Source of the DNA: Alistipes sp.
GTDB taxonomy: Bacteria > Bacteroidota > Bacteroidia > Bacteroidales > Rikenellaceae
Length of the DNA stretch: 64,000 nucleotides
Assembly (NCBI GenBank): GCA_017532885.1
Contig: JAFXIS010000017.1
Coordinates: 62,001 to 126,000, forward strand
Direction: 5' to 3'
Below are positions 44,364-54,517 of this stretch, in pieces. The position numbers were made by a program, and so were the translations under genes. The stretch's first letter is position 1, and the number at the start of each line of letters is the position of its first letter. A model generated the notes under the pieces. It saw nothing but the letters and a program-made list of their open reading frames with translations, ran no database searches and was not told the origin of the DNA.

Positions 44364-45689
44364 TTAATTAAGGTAATCGAGGATATTTCCGCTGATTTGC
44401 ATAAGCGAAATTTCGCACAGTTTGGCATTATACTCCGCCGTCAGGATACGCTCCTCGGCATCCAAAAGGCTCTTCTGAGCCTCGCGCATGTCGATACCCG
44501 CCAAGTTACCCAACAAGTAGCGCTCCATAGCGATTGCATAGTTCTCCTTGGCGGAAATAAGATTCTGGGTCTCCAGCTTTATAACCTCCAGATTATTTTG
44601 GTATGCCTGCCAGAAATTCGCCAAATCCGCCATCAACTCCAGTTCCATCTGCTCGCGTGAATATTGCGCGTTCTCAATCTCGATGCGGGCATTGCGTTGC
44701 TCACGACGGCGATTGCCATCAAAAATCGTAAACCCGAGCTTCAATCCCACATTGGGGCCCAATGTGCCGCGAGACTTAAACTCCCCGCCTCCGAAATAGT
44801 TGTGCGTATAGCCATATCCTGCCATCAGCTGCAGATAGGGATAATTGCGCGACTTCACAGCCTTAAGGTCCAACTCCGAGAGAGCCGTATTGCGGTCAGC
44901 AATCAAAAGCGCCACATTCGTAGCGGCAGTTTGCGATGCCAGAGAGTCCCACTCAAGCATGCCATTCACCCATATCACCGAATCGCGAGCCGAGCAGCGC
45001 TCGTTAATATTTTTATTTGCCATCAGCTCGTTCATGCGGATGCGCGATGCCGAAACCAGCTCCTGCTGAGTCATATACTGCGAAGAGTCGGCATTAAAAT
45101 CGACACGCGCCTGCAACAAGTCAAGGCGCGAGAAGCTACCGATGCGGAAGCGCTCCTCGGTAATACGCAGGCGTTCGCGCGAAAGGGCCACAGCATAGCG
45201 GTAGTTCTTCAGTCGAATCGTCTGCTGAATAAGGTTATAATACTCGGCAGTGATATTTGCCACCAAGTCCTCTATCGCCAGGCGCGTTTGCAGATTTCCG
45301 ACCCTCTGCATCTCGCGCAACTTCGCATAATTTGTCTGCAAACGCAAACCGTCAAAAATGGTCCAATTAAGCGACAAGCCCACATCTACGCTTTGGTCGT
45401 AGACGGCCTTATCAACAATATTCGCACCACTTTCGGGTTTTGTAGTCGTTCTATCGGCACTGCCGGCATAGCCTGCCGAGAGGTCCAGCGTGGGGAGCAT
45501 ACCCGCCGAAGCGCGCGTAGCATTATTATCGCTTATGCGCTCCTCATTGCGCTGAATAAGAATCTCGTAATTATTCTCAAGGCCCTGCTCCAAGCACTCT
45601 CGCAGCGACAACAAACGATGCTGCGCCGAAGCTGCGGAAGCAACCATAACAGCCACTATTACAGAAAGAAAATATCTCATAACCTGCAT
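44364..45689 (-). CDS. TolC-family outer-membrane efflux protein
   Basis: 441 residues with a signal peptide (MQVMRYFLSVIVAVMVASAAS). Two OEP repeats form the alpha-barrel/beta-barrel trimer, for example SLRECLEQGLENNYEILIQ near the mature N-terminus and the matching helix in the second half. It exports substrates across the outer membrane. The ATG directly follows the stop (TAA ATG) of the permease, so it is in one operon with the adaptor and the pump. Confidence 0.92.
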   Translation of the reverse strand: MQVMRYFLSVIVAVMVASAASAQHRLLSLRECLEQGLENNYEILIQRNEERISDNNATRASAGMLPTLDLSAGYAGSADRTTTKPESGANIVDKAVYDQSVDVGLSLNWTIFDGLRLQTNYAKLREMQRVGNLQTRLAIEDLVANITAEYYNLIQQTIRLKNYRYAVALSRERLRITEERFRIGSFSRLDLLQARVDFNADSSQYMTQQELVSASRIRMNELMANKNINERCSARDSVIWVNGMLEWDSLASQTAATNVALLIADRNTALSELDLKAVKSRNYPYLQLMAGYGYTHNYFGGGEFKSRGTLGPNVGLKLGFTIFDGNRRREQRNARIEIENAQYSREQMELELMADLANFWQAYQNNLEVIKLETQNLISAKENYAIAMERYLLGNLAGIDMREAQKSLLDAEERILTAEYNAKLCEISLMQISGNILDYLN

Positions 45690-48600
45690 TTATAATCTTT
45701 TACTTCTATCAGTTGATACATACGAATAGATTGCCGGCACGATGTAGAGTGTCAAGATTGTTGAAACCAACATTCCGCCCACAACCGTAACACCCATAGC
45801 GATACGGCCATTGGCACCCTCACCCGTAGCCATGGTCAAAGGCAGCAAACCGAGGATTGTAGATGCACTCGTCATCAAAATCGGGCGCATACGCTGCAAG
45901 GCAGCCTGCTCGATAGCCTCCATCTTGCTCAAGCCCGAATCCTGCTTTTGGTTGGCAAACTCCACGATAAGGATACCGTTCTTCGCCACCAAGCCGATAA
46001 GCATAATGATACCGATTTGAGTATAGATATTCATCGTCTGCCCCGTTGTTGCCATAAATACCAACGCTCCGGCAATAGCCAACGGCACGGTAAGCATAAT
46101 AACCAATGGGTCCTTAAAGCTCTCGAACTGCGCTGCTAAAATCAGGTAGATAAGCAAAATTGCCAGCATAAAGGCAAACATCAAGCTCGAAGAACTCTCG
46201 CGGAACTCCTTCGAGTCACCCGAAAGAGCGGTGCGGAAATCATCCGGAAGAACCTCGGCCGCGATGCGGTCCATCTCCTTCAAACCATCTCCAATCGTCT
46301 TACCCTTTGCCAAACCTGCCGATACGGTAGCCGAGAGGAAGCGGTTATAGTGGTAGAGCTGCGGCGGAGCGACATTCTCCTCAAGCGATACGAGGTTATC
46401 CATCTGAATCATCTCACCTGCGCTGTTACGCAGATATATCGACTTCAAATCCGAAGGTTTGTTTCGCTGCTGGCGATTTATCTCTGCCAAAATCTCATAC
46501 TGCTTGCCATTCATATAGAAATAGCCCATACGCTGGCCACTCAAGCCATATTGCAGCGTCTGTGCAATGTCGCGCGTAGATACACCCAACATATTTGCCT
46601 TATCGCGATTTATTGTAATACGCGCCTCGGGCTTGCTGAACTTAAGATTTACATCCGCCATGCGGAAGACATCACTCTCGTAGACGCGCTCCATAAACTT
46701 AGGCAACACCTCCTCCAAACGCTCGATAGTTGTAGCCTGCAAGACATACTGCACGGGCATACCTCCGCGCCTGCCTCCAAATGTGGATTGCTGACGCACA
46801 AAGGCTCGCGCCTTGGTCTGCTTACTTACCGCAGCGGTTATCTGCTCGGCAATCTCCATCTGCGAGCGGTCACGCGTTTGAATATCGTTAAGTGCAATCT
46901 GAATATTTCCCGAGCCGCTACTAACTCGCGCAGTGACATACTTTGACTCCGGAACAAGCGAATCAACGATAGTGTTAAGGTTCTCCGTATAATCGCGAAT
47001 AAACTCATAGGTTGCGCCCTCCGAGCCCTTGGTGCTGATATTTATCTGCGAGCGGTCCTCCAGCGGAGCCAACTCGGAAGGTATCGAACTCCACAACCAG
47101 CCGATAATAACAAACATCACCACACAGAGAGGAATGGCTATCCAACGACGACGAAGGAAGCCCTCCAAAGTACGGCTATAAAAGTCGTTCAACCACTCAA
47201 AGAATGGCTCGGTCTTGTTATAGAACCACGACTGCTTCTCCTGCTTAACGAGCAACTTCGACGCCAACATCGGCGTTACGGTCAAAGCCGCAAAGGTCGA
47301 AATAAGCACCGCACCCGATATCACAAGGCTAAATTCGATAAACAGGCGTCCCGTCATACCCTCCATAAAGACAATGGGGAAGAATACCGCCAAAAGCGTA
47401 ATAGAGGTAGAGATTACGGCAAAGAAAATCTCCTTCGCACCCTCGATACCTGCCTCAAATGGCGACATGCCTCGCTCAATACGGATATAGATATTTTCGG
47501 TCATAACGATAGCATCATCGACAACCAATCCCACCGACAAGACCACAGCCAACATCGACAACACATTTATCGAGAAGCCGGCAAGATACATCAGGAAGAA
47601 GGTTCCGATAAGCGACACCGGAATAACGATACAGGGGATAAGCGTAACACGGAAATTACGCAAAAAGAGGAAGATGATGATAATAACCAGAATAAATGCC
47701 TCGTAAACGGTCTGCTTCACCTCAGCAATTGAGGCACGGATAAAACGGGTATTATCAAAACCATAATTCAGCACAATATCGTCGGGCAAATCCTTACGCA
47801 TCTGGTTCACGCGCTCATAGACAGCATCTGCAATATCGATATGGTTTGCTCCGGGTTGCGGCACAACAACAACTCCGACCATAGGGATGCCGTTCATCTT
47901 CATATAAGAGCGAGTATCCTGCGGGCCCAACTCCGCGCGACCGATATCGCTAAGGCGGATGATGCGATTATCGCTCTCGCGGATTACAAGGTCATTAAAC
48001 TCCTGCGAGGTGTGCATAAGTCCCATCGTGCGGATTGTAAGCTCGGTGGTATTACCCTCGATACTTCCCGACGGGAGCTCGACATTCTCCCTATCCAAAG
48101 CGCTCTTCACATCCACAGGCGTAATGCCATAACCCGCCATTTTCGCCGGATCTAACCATATTCGCATCGAGTAGCGTTTCTCGCCCCAGATTTGCACAGC
48201 ACTCACATCGCTGATGGTCTGCAACTGCTCCTTGATTGTGAGGTCGGCAATCTCGCTTATCTCCAGCAACGAGCGTTTATCGCTCTGCACCGCTACCATC
48301 AGGATAGGCGTAGCATCGGCATCGGCTTTCGACACCGTTGGAGGGTCACAATCGCGAGGCAACCAGCGTTGCGCACGCGACACCTTATCGCGCACATCAT
48401 TGGCTGCGGTCTCCAAGTCTACCGACAACTCAAACTCTACGGTAATGCGGCTTGAGCCCTGTGAGCTGACACTCGACAAAGAGCGAATGCCCGGAATACC
48501 GTTGATATTCTGCTCCAGAGGCTCGGTAATCTGGTTCTCGATGACATCGGCATTAGCTCCCGGATAGGAACAAGTGACCGAAATAATGGGATTATCTACG

Positions 48601-48716
48601 CTGGGGTACTCTCTCACACCCAAATAGCTGTAACCTATCATACCGAAGATTACAATTATAAGGGTAAGCACCGTAGCAAGTACCGGGCGTCGTATACTAA
48701 GTTCCGAAATATTCAT
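45690..48716 (-). CDS. RND efflux permease (HAE1/AcrB type)
   Basis: 1008 residues, with 12 TM helices and two large periplasmic loops. It begins MNISELSIRRPVLATVLTLI. TM4 carries the proton-relay pair Asp400-Asp401 (LVVDDAIVMTENI). Other AcrB signatures are SYPGANADVIENQITEPLEQ and AKNGILIVEFANQ. It pumps drugs, bile salts or other amphiphiles from the inner membrane or periplasm with proton motive force. It starts 11 nt after the adaptor and abuts the TolC-like gene. No dedicated repressor gene is adjacent. Confidence 0.96.
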   Translation of the reverse strand: MNISELSIRRPVLATVLTLIIVIFGMIGYSYLGVREYPSVDNPIISVTCSYPGANADVIENQITEPLEQNINGIPGIRSLSSVSSQGSSRITVEFELSVDLETAANDVRDKVSRAQRWLPRDCDPPTVSKADADATPILMVAVQSDKRSLLEISEIADLTIKEQLQTISDVSAVQIWGEKRYSMRIWLDPAKMAGYGITPVDVKSALDRENVELPSGSIEGNTTELTIRTMGLMHTSQEFNDLVIRESDNRIIRLSDIGRAELGPQDTRSYMKMNGIPMVGVVVVPQPGANHIDIADAVYERVNQMRKDLPDDIVLNYGFDNTRFIRASIAEVKQTVYEAFILVIIIIFLFLRNFRVTLIPCIVIPVSLIGTFFLMYLAGFSINVLSMLAVVLSVGLVVDDAIVMTENIYIRIERGMSPFEAGIEGAKEIFFAVISTSITLLAVFFPIVFMEGMTGRLFIEFSLVISGAVLISTFAALTVTPMLASKLLVKQEKQSWFYNKTEPFFEWLNDFYSRTLEGFLRRRWIAIPLCVVMFVIIGWLWSSIPSELAPLEDRSQINISTKGSEGATYEFIRDYTENLNTIVDSLVPESKYVTARVSSGSGNIQIALNDIQTRDRSQMEIAEQITAAVSKQTKARAFVRQQSTFGGRRGGMPVQYVLQATTIERLEEVLPKFMERVYESDVFRMADVNLKFSKPEARITINRDKANMLGVSTRDIAQTLQYGLSGQRMGYFYMNGKQYEILAEINRQQRNKPSDLKSIYLRNSAGEMIQMDNLVSLEENVAPPQLYHYNRFLSATVSAGLAKGKTIGDGLKEMDRIAAEVLPDDFRTALSGDSKEFRESSSSLMFAFMLAILLIYLILAAQFESFKDPLVIMLTVPLAIAGALVFMATTGQTMNIYTQIGIIMLIGLVAKNGILIVEFANQKQDSGLSKMEAIEQAALQRMRPILMTSASTILGLLPLTMATGEGANGRIAMGVTVVGGMLVSTILTLYIVPAIYSYVSTDRSKRL

Positions 48717-48727
48717 AGTCGAAGGAG

Positions 48728-49804
48728 TTATTCTACAACATCAAGTTTTACAGGTAAATCCTCACGCAACTGAAGCGTTCCCGAGGTGATAATCGTGTCG
48801 CCAACGCTCAAGCCCTCAGTGATATGGATAAGTGCATCTGTTCGCAATCCCGTCTTTACGGCTACGGCATGCGCCTTGCCACCACGATATACATAGACCT
48901 TATCGATACCCATCTCAGGCACGATAGCCTCCGTAGGGATGGCTATGGCATTGGGAATATCCTGCATGCGGATACGAGCCGAGATAAAGCGACCCGGCAT
49001 CAAGCGACCATTATGATTGGGGTATGTCGCACGCACAGCCAAAGTGCGGGTTGCCATATCTACCTCCGACTCCTTGGCGTAAACCGAAGCGCGATAAATC
49101 GTATTCTGACCCTCGACGGTGAAAGTTAGCGGAGTACCGATTTTAATTTGGTCGGCATAACGCTCCGGAATAAACATATCTATCTTCAGGGGCGAAATCT
49201 TCGTAAGCTTTGCCACAACGACACTCGGTGAGGCGTATGCTCCCTCGCTGACATTTCTCAAACCGATAATACCATCGAATGGCGCGCGAAGCTCGGTAAG
49301 AGCAATCGTCGAATTTATAATTTCAATCTCGGCATTGAGCTTCGCCAATTCGGTACACGCCTGCTCGTAAGCCTCCTGGCTCACAGCATCCTTCTCCAAA
49401 AGGGCGCTATGGCGATATACGCGGTCCTGCGCCAACTTAAGCTGCGCCTCGTAGCGTGCCAACTGCGCAACCAAGGGTTTGTCGTTCACCTTCGCCAGAA
49501 GGTCACCCTTGCGTACGGCTGTACCCTCCTGGAAATTAATTGCCACAATCTTTCCCGAGGTTTCAAAGGTCAAATCAACCTCCTCGTCAGGGAGCAAGTT
49601 ACCCACCATCGCGATATCATCGGTCAGGGATTGGGGCTGCACGACCATTCCGTTTACATTGAGAATCTTGCGCGCCGGAGCACTCTTCTTGGGAGCATCA
49701 CCTTCGCTATTGGGAGCATAGTGAGTTGTGTAATATTTATACCCGGCACCCAGCAGGCAAAAAACAGTAATCAGAATTGCCGTAATAATCCACTTTCTTT
49801 TCAT
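48728..49804 (-). CDS. RND periplasmic adaptor (membrane-fusion) protein
   Basis: 358 residues from ATG 49804 (MKRKWIITAILITVFCLL), which opens an N-terminal membrane anchor; a longer frame upstream (49969) covers promoter DNA. Lipoyl-like hairpin with coiled-coil arms (QLARYEAQLKLAQDRVYRHS ... ELAKLNAEIEII), then ELRAPFDGIIGLRNVSEG and beta-barrel/membrane-proximal domains (PGRFISARI, IPTEAIVPE). It links the RND pump to the TolC-like channel. First gene of the operon. Confidence 0.95.
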   Translation of the reverse strand: MKRKWIITAILITVFCLLGAGYKYYTTHYAPNSEGDAPKKSAPARKILNVNGMVVQPQSLTDDIAMVGNLLPDEEVDLTFETSGKIVAINFQEGTAVRKGDLLAKVNDKPLVAQLARYEAQLKLAQDRVYRHSALLEKDAVSQEAYEQACTELAKLNAEIEIINSTIALTELRAPFDGIIGLRNVSEGAYASPSVVVAKLTKISPLKIDMFIPERYADQIKIGTPLTFTVEGQNTIYRASVYAKESEVDMATRTLAVRATYPNHNGRLMPGRFISARIRMQDIPNAIAIPTEAIVPEMGIDKVYVYRGGKAHAVAVKTGLRTDALIHITEGLSVGDTIITSGTLQLREDLPVKLDVVE

Positions 49805-49840
49805 CGGGAAGAATTTGTTTGGTTTAACATAAATCAACCG

Positions 49841-49848
49841 CAAAGATA
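49841..49848 (-). promoter_or_regulatory. -7 box for the RND efflux operon
   Basis: Minus strand TATCTTTG, 36 nt before the adaptor ATG. The nearest TTTG is 24 nt further upstream, slightly long. Confidence 0.5.
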
Positions 49849-49940
49849 TGAAAAAGTATGTAAAAATGGCCACAAACAGACTATTCACCGAAGGTGAAGT
49901 GACAAAATTGGGCGGTGAAATTGCATCTGCACAATAATGA

Positions 49941-49969
49941 AGAGGGTGTCCCAATTGGAACACCCTCAT
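49941..49969. terminator. GAGGGTGTTC-type hairpin
   Basis: AGAGGGTGTCCCAATTGGAACACCCTC, the same stem family as the hairpins after the PurF-like gene and gdhA. The T run is weak and its role here is unclear. Confidence 0.4.
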
Positions 49970-50069
49970 TTCTCAACAAGTTTTGTTCAGAATGTCGCAC
50001 GGAAATTTAGGGAATTTAAGGAGTTTAGGGAGAGTTTTTTGCGTCAGCGCTAATTTCCCTAACTCACTA

Positions 50070-50114
50070 TAAAAAACAGTGTGTTCCACAAATTTGGAAC
50101 ACACTGTTTTTTTT
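50070..50114 (-). terminator. Terminator of the MocA-DUF1080 operon
   Basis: Near-perfect stem of about 19 bp, AAAAAACAGTGTGTTCCA with TGGAACACACTGTTTTTT, T run in both directions. It lies just beyond family 1 element C. Confidence 0.8.
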
Positions 50115-50121
50115 CGCAAAC

Positions 50122-50144
50122 AAGGCAGATGCCGAAAGAGCCTT
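50122..50144 (-). repeat. Family 1 right-arm fragment next to copy C
   Basis: AGGCAGATGCCGAAAGAGCC sequence identical to part of copies C and D, giving a partial tandem copy between the terminator and element C. Confidence 0.6.
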
Positions 50145-50167
50145 AGCAAGACGCCTTGTTTCTCCCA

Positions 50168-50290
50168 AGAATTCGTAGAACAAGAGCTATTTTGAAGCTG
50201 CTCGAAGATGTAAAAACCGCAGCATACTGAGCGTATGTGAGGATTTTTACAGCGAGGCAGATGCCGAAAGAGCCTTGTTATACGGATTCT
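50168..50290 (-). repeat. Family 1 3'-UTR structured element, copy C (DUF1080 gene)
   Basis: Bounded by 17-nt inverted arms, 50168-50184 and 50274-50290, 15 of 17 paired. The centre, 50209-50251, is a hairpin with perfect TGTAAAAA/TTTTTACA arms, CC/GG pairs and CATAC/GTATG around the loop. It starts 11 nt after the stop codon. The right arm is identical to 40341-40377. Confidence 0.75.
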
Positions 50291-50301
50291 CCCCTATCTC
50301 G

Positions 50302-53091
50302 CTATAACTCCTTAACACGCACATTACGCAACTTCATACCCTCGCCATGGCCGCAGAAGCAGATGTAACCCTTCTTATTAAACAAACCGGGGTGATTGTA
50401 ACCATCCACAGTATAGGGGTTCTTCTTGCCTCCATCGGGCGCGACATTGTGGCCCTTGCACGCCTTGCGGATATTGCCATCAACGATAACCACGCCATCA
50501 ACCGTAACGGTAATATGGTCACCCTTTACACGAATCTCCTCCTGGTGCCAATCGCCAATGCCATCCCACTTGATACGCTTTGCGGGGATAATACCATACA
50601 CCGAGCCATGAACCTGATGTGCCAACAAATTCTTGTAAATCGGAGCATCATGATGCAAGAGCTGAATCTCCATGCCGTAATATGCGGCATCCTTACCCAT
50701 CTCGGCACGAATACCTACGCCATTATTCACACCCTCCTTGCCGAAGCAGAACTCGAAGCGAAGCACAAAATCGTCATACTCCTTAAGTGTATAGAGGTTA
50801 CCCGTAGAACCGTAAGATGCTGTAACATACATATATCCATTGATGGGCTGATATGCAGCGGTATTGCCCTGCCACTTATCCATATTCACTCCATCAAACA
50901 ACATCTCAAAGCCCTCAGCCTGCTCCTCGGCTGACAAAACGGTAACAACCGAGCGACCATCCTGAGCCTTATTCTCCGAGATAAACTTCTCGATATCCTT
51001 GCGCTTATAAACCGCATCGCTGTCGTTGAGTGTAGCCGCAACCTTCTCCAACAGAGCCTTCAGCTCTAAGCTGTAAAACTCCGGATGCTTTGTTGCAATC
51101 TCCAAAACGGTATTCGCCGCAGCCTGAGCCGTAGCCTCATCGTCGAGATACTCCGCAGCAAGCATCATACCCTGATAGGTCTGTGTGGGCGAGAGCGCAC
51201 GCAACGCCTTATTCTTATTCGCAACCGAAGGATTCAGCTCCAAAGCGGCACGATAGCGCGCATACTTCTGCTCTCCATTAAGTTTCGCCGAAGCCTTCAC
51301 CAACGAGATATAACGCGCAACAGCCTGCTCCTTCAAAGCCTCATTCTCCTGCGCAATCTTATACATCTGGTCGATAAGTGAATCATCATTTATCGTGCAG
51401 AGGCTCGTAAATGCCATATTATCGACATTGCCACGATTGTAGCCCTCAACGATTGGAGCAATGGCCTCCTTCGCGCCCGTAGCCGCCAAGATAGGATAGA
51501 ACATATGCACCTTGTCGGTCTTTGCCATCTGCGCCTCAATACGCTCAACCTGCTCCGCCGCCGATAGCTCCTTGAGCGACTTAATTATAGCCTGACTCAC
51601 ACTCTTGTTATCGCCCTTGCCTGCCAAAAGCATTTCGCACAAAGGCTCAAAATTCTGCTCCGTAGCAACCGTAGGCAGCGCCTTAACCGCGTCAGCGCAA
51701 CCGGCATTTGCCATAGCCAAAACCTTATCGGCAGCCTTCGTAATGCGACGCTTCTGCAAAATCTGCAAAGCAGCGGCCTTCGAAGCGTCATTTCCATCCA
51801 AAGCCTGAACGACAGCATCGTCTATCTTGCCATTGAACGCCAAAAGTGTAGCGATAGCAGCATCGTAAACCTCACCCTCACTCTCGGTGGCAACCTCCGC
51901 CATAATAGCAGCCAAAGCCTCATCGCCACCGATGCGGCCCGCAGCTTCGATAGCAGCAACAGCTACGCAATCGCAATCAGATGAAATTTGTGATGCAATA
52001 GCCGCAATCTGGCTCTCGGCATGCGAGGCACCCAAGTAGTTCAAGATATCGACCTTCGCAGCATTGTTTACCTTTGGCAATGCAGCCGCAATCGCAGCAT
52101 AAGCCTCCTCGTCAGCGAAATAGTTAGCCGTAAGCAATGCGCCATAGCGATAGTCGCGGCTCTCATCCTTCAAGCCCTTCAAAATCACAGGCAAGACATC
52201 ATCGCCATTCAAGCGAGCCAAGATATCCAAGCCCTGCAAGCGAACATTATTTTTCTCGACCTTCATCAACTTCTTCGCACCCTTAGTTGCCAGATTGGGA
52301 TTTTCTACCACCATGCGGTTAAGGAGTGTAACATATGCGCCATAAGCATCGGTATTCTCAAAATTATAACCTACGCTCTTTGCGGCAGCTGCCAAAACCT
52401 TCTCGGCATTCGCTCCGCCACACGATGCCAACGCATGATAGATTTGTGCACGCTCGTTATCATCCTGAGCCTCCTTCAACCACAAAATCAAGAAGCCTTC
52501 GGCTCCGGGAATATGCTGATATGAGGCGATATGCGACAATACCGACTTGTCGATATTGATGCCATACGCTCGCTGGAAGACCTCCCAAATCAAGGCTCCG
52601 CTGTCGTCAATTGTAGCCAAAGCATGGACTGCATACTCCTTCAAATATTCATCGTTAAGTTGCTCGGCAAAGAACTCAACATCCTCCTTTGTAGCACAAA
52701 TCTCCAAAGTCTGCATCAGATATGCCTTCAAAACGGGAGCCTCCTCCTTTGCAAATGCAGCCTTCAAGCCCTCACGCACGCCTGCGCGTAACTCATCATC
52801 CGCCTTCGTCACATAGGTAGCCACACCACTCAACGCATACTCCATTGGCGAGTTATTAACGCCCTCAGTTACGACCTGCAACATATCGGCAATCATCTGC
52901 ACACCTTCGCTACCCGTTGCTGCCAACTCCGCCATCACGCTATTGTAAACCTCTGCATTCTCGGCAGGTAACTGCGCCAAACCATCTGCCACAACCGTAG
53001 CCATACCACGCTGGCGGCCATCCTCCTGAGCATTGACAGCCACGAAAGGCATCAATGCCAACATTGTAATCAATAAAAATATCTTTTTCAT
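50302..53091 (-). CDS. Secreted HEAT-repeat protein with C-terminal DUF1080 (3-keto-glycoside hydrolase-like) domain
   Basis: 929 residues from ATG 53091 (MKKIFLLITMLALMPFVAVNAQ), which begins a signal peptide. Residues about 40-680 are alpha-helical HEAT-like repeats; the last 200 are a DUF1080 domain (GFEMLFDGVNMDKWQG, YDDFVLRFEFCFGKEGVNNGVGIRA, EIQLLHHDAP, GDWHQEEIRVKGDHITVTVDG). DUF1080 is now linked to hydrolysis or elimination of 3-keto sugars. The gene follows a MocA-family oxidoreductase by 31 nt, which would make the 3-keto group. Cleavage of an oxidised glycoside in the periplasm is inferred. Confidence 0.85.
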   Translation of the reverse strand: MKKIFLLITMLALMPFVAVNAQEDGRQRGMATVVADGLAQLPAENAEVYNSVMAELAATGSEGVQMIADMLQVVTEGVNNSPMEYALSGVATYVTKADDELRAGVREGLKAAFAKEEAPVLKAYLMQTLEICATKEDVEFFAEQLNDEYLKEYAVHALATIDDSGALIWEVFQRAYGINIDKSVLSHIASYQHIPGAEGFLILWLKEAQDDNERAQIYHALASCGGANAEKVLAAAAKSVGYNFENTDAYGAYVTLLNRMVVENPNLATKGAKKLMKVEKNNVRLQGLDILARLNGDDVLPVILKGLKDESRDYRYGALLTANYFADEEAYAAIAAALPKVNNAAKVDILNYLGASHAESQIAAIASQISSDCDCVAVAAIEAAGRIGGDEALAAIMAEVATESEGEVYDAAIATLLAFNGKIDDAVVQALDGNDASKAAALQILQKRRITKAADKVLAMANAGCADAVKALPTVATEQNFEPLCEMLLAGKGDNKSVSQAIIKSLKELSAAEQVERIEAQMAKTDKVHMFYPILAATGAKEAIAPIVEGYNRGNVDNMAFTSLCTINDDSLIDQMYKIAQENEALKEQAVARYISLVKASAKLNGEQKYARYRAALELNPSVANKNKALRALSPTQTYQGMMLAAEYLDDEATAQAAANTVLEIATKHPEFYSLELKALLEKVAATLNDSDAVYKRKDIEKFISENKAQDGRSVVTVLSAEEQAEGFEMLFDGVNMDKWQGNTAAYQPINGYMYVTASYGSTGNLYTLKEYDDFVLRFEFCFGKEGVNNGVGIRAEMGKDAAYYGMEIQLLHHDAPIYKNLLAHQVHGSVYGIIPAKRIKWDGIGDWHQEEIRVKGDHITVTVDGVVIVDGNIRKACKGHNVAPDGGKKNPYTVDGYNHPGLFNKKGYICFCGHGEGMKLRNVRVKEL

Positions 53092-53122
53092 CTTCACTTT
53101 CTTTTTTTTAGAGGTTTTCGGA

Positions 53123-54403
53123 TTAGATTTTCCATGGACCACGCATCGGCTGGTCGATAAGTGCATTTGCTGCATCGTCGTTAATAAATTGCAACTTCAC
53201 GGGGTCAAACTCCAAAGTGCGATTCAAGCGCAATGCACACAATCCCAAATTCACAACCGTAGAAGAGCGGAAGCCGTTTGCCTCATTGAGCGCAAATTTC
53301 TCGCGCGTATGAACGCACTTCAGGAAGTCGGTATTCTGTGGCTCAGGATCGGGCAACTCCGCCAACTTATCCATGACATTGGGGATAGTACAACGGAAGC
53401 CCTGATATACCTTGCCCAACGGGCCCTCGATATATGGAGCCGTCGGGTCGCCATGGTCCTCACCCTGAAGGATAATCTGGCAGCCGTCGTCGTAGGTATA
53501 GGTAATCTTTCGCCAAGTACCGATTGCATCGTGGTGCTGCTGTGGCGCATCCACCTCAACCTTTACAGGCGAGGTATTATCCTTACCCAAGATATATTGT
53601 ACGGGGTCGATATAGTGCTGTCCCATATCGCCCAAGCCGCCACCGTCGTAATCCCAATAACCACGGAAGGTCTGATGTGTACGATGCTCATTATAGGGTT
53701 TATAAGGCGCAGGACCCAACCACAAATCATAATCCAAATGAGCCGGAACAGGCTGCTCGACAAGGTTCTCCTTACCTACCCAGAAGAACTTCCAGTTAAA
53801 GCCCGTATAGCCCGAAATTGTAACCTTCAAAGGCCAACCCAACATACCGCTATCGACCAACTTCTTCAATGGCTCAACAGTAGTACCCAGACCATAGAAT
53901 GTATCCTTGAAACGGAACCATGTATTGAGGCGGAAAACACGCTTATTCTGCTCCACAGCCTCCATAACCTTCTTGCCCTCGCCAATGGTACGCGTCATAG
54001 GCTTCTCGCAGAAGATATCCTTGCCAGCCTTTGCTGCCTCAACAGCCATAATACCATGCCAATGGGGAGGTGTAGCAATATGAACGATATCGACATTCGG
54101 GTCATTGATAAGGTCGCGATAGAAATGGTAGCCACGCACCGTTTCACCTAAACGCTCCTTTGCCAAATCGACTCCGCGCTTAAGGTGCTTGCTATCCACA
54201 TCGCACATAGCAACCAAACGGCACTGCTCGTCACTTGAGAAGTGCAGATTACTCATTCCAATACCTCCGGTACCGATGATACCCTTGGTTAATTGGTCGT
54301 TGGGGGCAATATGGCCCTCACCACCAAGCACGCGACGAGGAATGATGGTCAAAGCCGCAATTCCACCCAGCGTTTTAAGAAAATCTTTTCTTGTAATAGC
54401 CAT
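53123..54403 (-). CDS. Gfo/Idh/MocA-family oxidoreductase, exported
   Basis: 426 residues from ATG 54403 (MAITRKDFLKTLGGIAALTI); the longer frame is rejected because this start gives a TRKDFLK signal of the Tat-like kind common for this family in Bacteroidetes. Rossmann motif GIIGTGGIGMSNLHF, VAMCDVD, then THIATPPHWHG-like HIATPPHWHG and EKPMTRTIGEGKKV. It probably oxidises the 3-OH of a glycoside with NAD(P). First gene of a two-gene operon with the DUF1080 protein. Confidence 0.88.
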   Translation of the reverse strand: MAITRKDFLKTLGGIAALTIIPRRVLGGEGHIAPNDQLTKGIIGTGGIGMSNLHFSSDEQCRLVAMCDVDSKHLKRGVDLAKERLGETVRGYHFYRDLINDPNVDIVHIATPPHWHGIMAVEAAKAGKDIFCEKPMTRTIGEGKKVMEAVEQNKRVFRLNTWFRFKDTFYGLGTTVEPLKKLVDSGMLGWPLKVTISGYTGFNWKFFWVGKENLVEQPVPAHLDYDLWLGPAPYKPYNEHRTHQTFRGYWDYDGGGLGDMGQHYIDPVQYILGKDNTSPVKVEVDAPQQHHDAIGTWRKITYTYDDGCQIILQGEDHGDPTAPYIEGPLGKVYQGFRCTIPNVMDKLAELPDPEPQNTDFLKCVHTREKFALNEANGFRSSTVVNLGLCALRLNRTLEFDPVKLQFINDDAANALIDQPMRGPWKI

Positions 54404-54517
54404 AATAAAGTATGTTTTCAGTTTATTAGTTTTCGAATTGTGCAGTAAAGGTAATAATTTTTTCATAATTCGGAGAATTATCATTCACAAAAAATAGGCA
54501 TCTACCGCTATTTTTCG

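Larger units (their letters stand above)
49805..50301. other. 497-nt intergenic stretch between the efflux operon and the DUF1080 gene
   Basis: No gene. From low to high coordinate: the adaptor -7 box, a GAGGGTGTCC hairpin (49941-49969), repeat text with AATTTAGGGA and GCGTCAGCGCTAATTTC, the DUF1080-gene terminator (50070-50114) and family 1 element C. Confidence 0.75.

Noticed and set aside
53033..54151. Plus-strand frame of 372 codons opposite the MocA and DUF1080 genes
   Set aside because: Antisense to two clear genes, without promoter or family features; a shadow of codon bias.
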